DNA of 8,623 bases from Arthrobacter sp. (lineage in GTDB: Bacteria > Actinomycetota > Actinomycetes > Actinomycetales > Micrococcaceae), in contig JAODMA010000096.1 of the NCBI GenBank assembly GCA_025464545.1, positions 1-8,623 of the forward strand. Reading direction: 5' to 3'. Below, in pieces: positions 6,666 through 8,623 of the stretch. The notes below the pieces were generated by a model, which had not been told where the DNA came from, made no database searches, and saw only the letters and a program-made list of their open reading frames with translations. How positions within the stretch are numbered: position 1 is the first letter of the stretch; the number at the start of each line of letters is the position of its first letter. Both the position numbers and the translations under genes were made by a program.

Positions 6666-7625
6666 TCAGGAGAGGCCGTCGAACCGTGTCAACCGCCGGG
6701 CGCTGGCTTCGTCGAGGATCAGATCCGTGGCCAGGCCGGCGGCGAGCGCTCCGCGCAGGCCGTTGATCTTGGACGCGCCGGATACCACGCAGATCCGCCG
6801 CCGGACCTGGCGCAGTTGCGCGAGGTCCGGCCCGGTGGACCGCTCGTTGAGGACGATTCCGTCCGAGGAACCATCCGCGCGGAAGAACACCGTGGCCACG
6901 TCGCCGACGACCTCCGACCTGGCCAGGATGTTCAGATCGTCCTCATCGAGGTAGCCGCCCGCATAGACGTGGCTGGGGTAGTCGGCATCGACTGATCCGA
7001 CGCCGAAAATGGCGATGCTCATCCGGGCCTGAAGTTCGAGGATGCGTTGCACACTGCGCTCATTCCACATCGCTTTCTTCGTCGCGGCGTGGTCGAAAAA
7101 CGCAGGCACCGGGAACTGCTCCACCCGTGCCCCGTATGCGCTGCCGAAGCGGCGCATGATGTCCGAGGCGTAGGTGATGCCGGTGGTCTGCATGTTTCCG
7201 GCTCCGTTGAGCTGGACGATCACGCTGTCGTGCGTGATCTTCCGGGTCAGATGCCGGCTGACCGCGCTCAGGGTTGAGCCCCAGGCGACACCGATGATGG
7301 CGTTCGAATCCACGAGCGGGCCGATGGTGCGGGCCGCCTGCATGGCCACTCTGTCCAGAGTTTCCGCCTCATTCAGGGTGTCCACTACCGGGACGACGTG
7401 AACATCCACCTTGAACTCGGCCCGGATCATGCGCTCGAGCTCGGGGCCGGTGTCGAGCGGGCTGCGGATCTGGACCTGCACCAGACCGGATTCCCGGGCC
7501 GAGGAAAGCAGCCGGGAGACGGTGGATCGGGAGGTCCGGAGTTCCCGCGCAATCGCGTCCATCGTCAGGTCCTGGAGGTAGTACAACTGGGCCGCGCGGA
7601 GGGCGTCGGAGTGGCGTGAGCTCAA
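6666..7625 (-). CDS. SorC-family sugar-binding transcriptional regulator
   Basis: DNA-binding regulator with an N-terminal helix-turn-helix and a C-terminal phosphosugar-sensing domain related to SorC, DeoR (B. subtilis), CggR and EryD. Numbered from the TTG at 7625 it is 319 residues. The HTH spans about 10-50 (AAQLYYLQDLTMDAIARELR, then TSRSTVSRLL). The effector domain, about 58-319, shows GVAWGSTLSAV (112-122), NGAGN (140-144) and the C-terminal VSGASKINGLRGAL and ATDLILDEASARRL blocks typical of the family. The start is uncertain: GTG 7646 adds seven residues but has no visible ribosome-binding site and lies inside an inverted repeat. TTG 7625 has a weak GGA upstream and gives MSSRHSDALRAAQ, which resembles what I recall of relatives. 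It is divergent from the GlpD-like gene, its most likely target, and may head the minus-strand operon. Effector unknown; a polyol phosphate is my inference. Confidence 0.88.
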   Translation of the reverse strand: MSSRHSDALRAAQLYYLQDLTMDAIARELRTSRSTVSRLLSSARESGLVQVQIRSPLDTGPELERMIRAEFKVDVHVVPVVDTLNEAETLDRVAMQAARTIGPLVDSNAIIGVAWGSTLSAVSRHLTRKITHDSVIVQLNGAGNMQTTGITYASDIMRRFGSAYGARVEQFPVPAFFDHAATKKAMWNERSVQRILELQARMSIAIFGVGSVDADYPSHVYAGGYLDEDDLNILARSEVVGDVATVFFRADGSSDGIVLNERSTGPDLAQLRQVRRRICVVSGASKINGLRGALAAGLATDLILDEASARRLTRFDGLS

Positions 7626-7641
7626 TTCGCATTTTCCGTCC

Positions 7642-7655
7642 TGCACGTTTGTGCA
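7642..7655. promoter_or_regulatory. Inverted repeat TGCAC-N4-GTGCA, candidate operator
   Basis: A perfect 5-bp inverted repeat with a 4-nt centre (GTTT) lies over the alternative GTG start of the regulator and about 7 bp before the -35-like hexamer of the divergent gene. The position would suit an autoregulatory operator. The match is short and could be chance; SorC-family sites are often longer. Confidence 0.3.
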
Positions 7656-7661
7656 TAGTGC

Positions 7662-7691
7662 TTGACTCCATTTTCCATTATTCCAAACAAT
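7662..7691 (+). promoter_or_regulatory. Candidate sigma-70-type promoter of the GlpD-like gene
   Basis: TTGACT at 7662-7667 matches five of six bases of the TTGACA consensus. At 18 bp spacing, AACAAT (7686-7691) matches four of six bases of TATAAT. A start near 7698 would give a leader of about 50 nt containing the hairpin at 7703-7725. The -10 is weak, in keeping with a regulated promoter. Confidence 0.4.
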
Positions 7692-7702
7692 AGTCTTGAA
7701 CG

Positions 7703-7725
7703 GCGGCGCGCCTTTGGCGCGCCGC
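7703..7725 (+). repeat. 10-bp GC hairpin in the leader of the GlpD-like gene
   Basis: Positions 7703-7712 (GCGGCGCGCC) pair perfectly with 7716-7725 across a TTT loop. Each arm contains the self-palindromic octamer GGCGCGCC. No T-run follows, so it is not an intrinsic terminator in the plus direction. It ends 14 nt before the ribosome-binding site. A competing pairing is possible between TTTGGC (7713-7718) and GCCAAA (7731-7736), which cannot coexist with the main stem. Confidence 0.65.
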
Positions 7726-7751
7726 GCAAAGCCAAACCCAAGGGAGCAGTG

Positions 7752-8623
7752 TTGGGAAACAAGGATTCAGCCAACCAGGAGCCGGCAAGCACGCGCCCGC
7801 CGGTGCAGAGCCTGCGGAGGCGGCCGAAGGCCCAGGTGCTGATCATCGGCGGCGGAATCAACGGAGTGGGCACTTTCCGTGATCTGGCCCTGCAGGGCGT
7901 GGATGTAGCGCTGGTGGAGCGCGGTGACTACTGCCAGGGCGCCAGCGGTGCCTCTTCGCACATGATCCATGGCGGCATCCGGTACCTCGAGAACGGGGAG
8001 TTCCGGCTCGTCCGGGAATCCGTGGTCGAGCGCAACCGGCTGCTGCGCATCGCTCCGCATTACGTCAAACCGTTGCAGACCACGATCCCCGTCTTCAGCA
8101 CGTTCTCCGGCGTCCTGGCGGCGCCGCTTCGTTTCCTGACGCATAAGCAGCAGGGCGCACCCAAGGAGCGCGGCGCCTTCCTGATCAAGCTGGGCCTGAC
8201 TCTGTATGACTTCTTCTCCCGGGACGGCGGAACCGTGCCGCGCCACCAGTTCCGCGGACGCAAGCGGGCGTTGGCCGAGTTGCCGCGGCTGCATCCCGGC
8301 GTCAAATATGCCGCCACCTACTTCGACGCTTCCGTCCACAACCCGGAGCGGCTGACCCTCGACGTGCTGCAGGACGGCGAACGCGCCGGCGCTTCCGGGG
8401 GCAAGGCCCGCGCCAGCAACTACGTCTCGCTCGACTCGATGGAAGGCGCTGCCGGTTCCGGAACCGGCAGCACGGTGAGGCTCCGCGACGAACTGACCGG
8501 CGAGCGCTTCGACTTCACCGCGGAGGTGATCGTCAACACCACGGGCGCGTGGGTCGATCTGACCAACGAAGCCATGGGTGCCCCGTCCTCCTTCATGGGC
8601 GGCACGAAAGGCTCGCACATCGT
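7752..8623 (+). CDS. Glycerol-3-phosphate dehydrogenase/oxidase family protein (GlpD-like), partial at the 3' end
   Basis: FAD-dependent, probably membrane-associated dehydrogenase oxidising a polyol phosphate and passing electrons to quinone. Only the first 290 codons are present; the window ends inside the gene. After a 27-residue polar N-terminal extension comes the FAD dinucleotide motif GGGINGVG (33-40), with E56 (VALVERGDY) for the adenosine ribose. The ASGASSHMIHGGIRYLE block (64-80), the FRLVRESVVER segment, NTTGAWVD (262-269) and GTKGSHI (284-290) match the GlpD layout. Compared with ordinary GlpD the loop reads ASSHMIHGGIRY rather than the usual S-x-KLIHGGLRY, and the 100-155 segment is divergent, so this may be a paralogue for another polyol phosphate. 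TTG 7752 is 5 nt after AAGGGAG (7740-7746); GTG 7749, one codon earlier, is too close at 2 nt but cannot be excluded. Divergent from the SorC-type regulator, its likely controller. Confidence 0.88.
   Translation, partial: MGNKDSANQEPASTRPPVQSLRRRPKAQVLIIGGGINGVGTFRDLALQGVDVALVERGDYCQGASGASSHMIHGGIRYLENGEFRLVRESVVERNRLLRIAPHYVKPLQTTIPVFSTFSGVLAAPLRFLTHKQQGAPKERGAFLIKLGLTLYDFFSRDGGTVPRHQFRGRKRALAELPRLHPGVKYAATYFDASVHNPERLTLDVLQDGERAGASGGKARASNYVSLDSMEGAAGSGTGSTVRLRDELTGERFDFTAEVIVNTTGAWVDLTNEAMGAPSSFMGGTKGSHI

Larger units (their letters stand above)
7626..7751. promoter_or_regulatory. Divergent regulatory region between regulator and GlpD-like gene
   Basis: About 125 bp whose centre (roughly 7655-7700) is much more AT-rich than anything around it, as expected for a promoter region in a high-GC genome. 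From left to right it holds an inverted repeat (7642-7655), a promoter-like sequence for the plus strand (7662-7691), two tandem heptamers CCATTTT and CCATTAT (7668-7681), a GC hairpin (7703-7725) and the AAGGGAG ribosome-binding site (7740-7746). I could not place a good minus-strand promoter for the regulator gene. Confidence 0.6.

Noticed and set aside
5639..6766. A 375-codon plus-strand open frame opposite the reductase
   Set aside because: The reductase on the other strand has a complete catalytic tetrad and good translation signals; the plus frame has no recognisable motif.
3671..7646. A mobile island or defence system on the minus strand
   Set aside because: There is no integrase, transposase, tRNA, flanking repeat or defence domain, and base composition matches the neighbours; the genes are ordinary metabolic families.
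7703..7725. The GC hairpin as an intrinsic terminator
   Set aside because: No T-run follows it on the plus strand, and on the minus strand it lies upstream of the regulator gene rather than after a gene.
7767..8618. A 283-codon minus-strand frame opposite the GlpD-like gene
   Set aside because: The plus strand carries a continuous FAD-binding GlpD-like sequence to the window edge; the minus frame has no domain.

Overview
The window is GC-rich throughout, with dense coding, many GTG/TTG starts and a metK-priA pair followed by genes typical of high-GC Gram-positive bacteria. A helicase-dead PriA is characteristic of Actinobacteria. Overall protein style suggests an Arthrobacter-like member of the Micrococcaceae; this is an inference from remembered sequence style, not a database result.

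Layout: (1) 1-1385, plus strand: a short leader, then metK (S-adenosylmethionine synthetase), closed by a strong intrinsic terminator. (2) 1386-3674, plus strand: priA, encoding a replication-restart protein whose ATPase motifs are lost but whose zinc cysteines remain. (3) 3671-7625 (or 7646), minus strand: four genes read right to left, a SorC-family sugar-phosphate-responsive regulator, an aldo/keto reductase, an alpha/beta hydrolase and a GT4-type glycosyltransferase. Gaps of 58 bp, 10 bp and a 4-bp overlap suggest one transcript. The last gene meets priA tail to tail, and both stop codons lie in one CTAG palindrome. (4) 7626-7751: an AT-richer divergent regulatory region with a promoter-like sequence, an inverted repeat and a strong GC hairpin. 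(5) 7752-8623, plus strand: the first 290 codons of a GlpD-like FAD-dependent dehydrogenase, cut by the window edge.

How the genes fit: metK and priA are housekeeping genes. The SorC regulator and the divergent GlpD-like gene form the most likely functional unit, a phosphorylated-polyol oxidation gene under control of a phosphosugar-sensing regulator. The GlpD-like protein differs visibly from textbook GlpD around the flavin-proximal loop, and the SorC plus GlpD-like pairing recalls the eryD/eryB pairing of erythritol catabolism, so its substrate may not be glycerol-3-phosphate. The reductase, hydrolase and glycosyltransferase have intact catalytic motifs but their substrates cannot be read from the sequence.

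I see no CRISPR array, tRNA, rRNA, insertion sequence, phage gene or obvious defence system. Most of the window is ordinary chromosome; the regulatory region at 7626-7751 and the identity of the partial dehydrogenase deserve the closest look.
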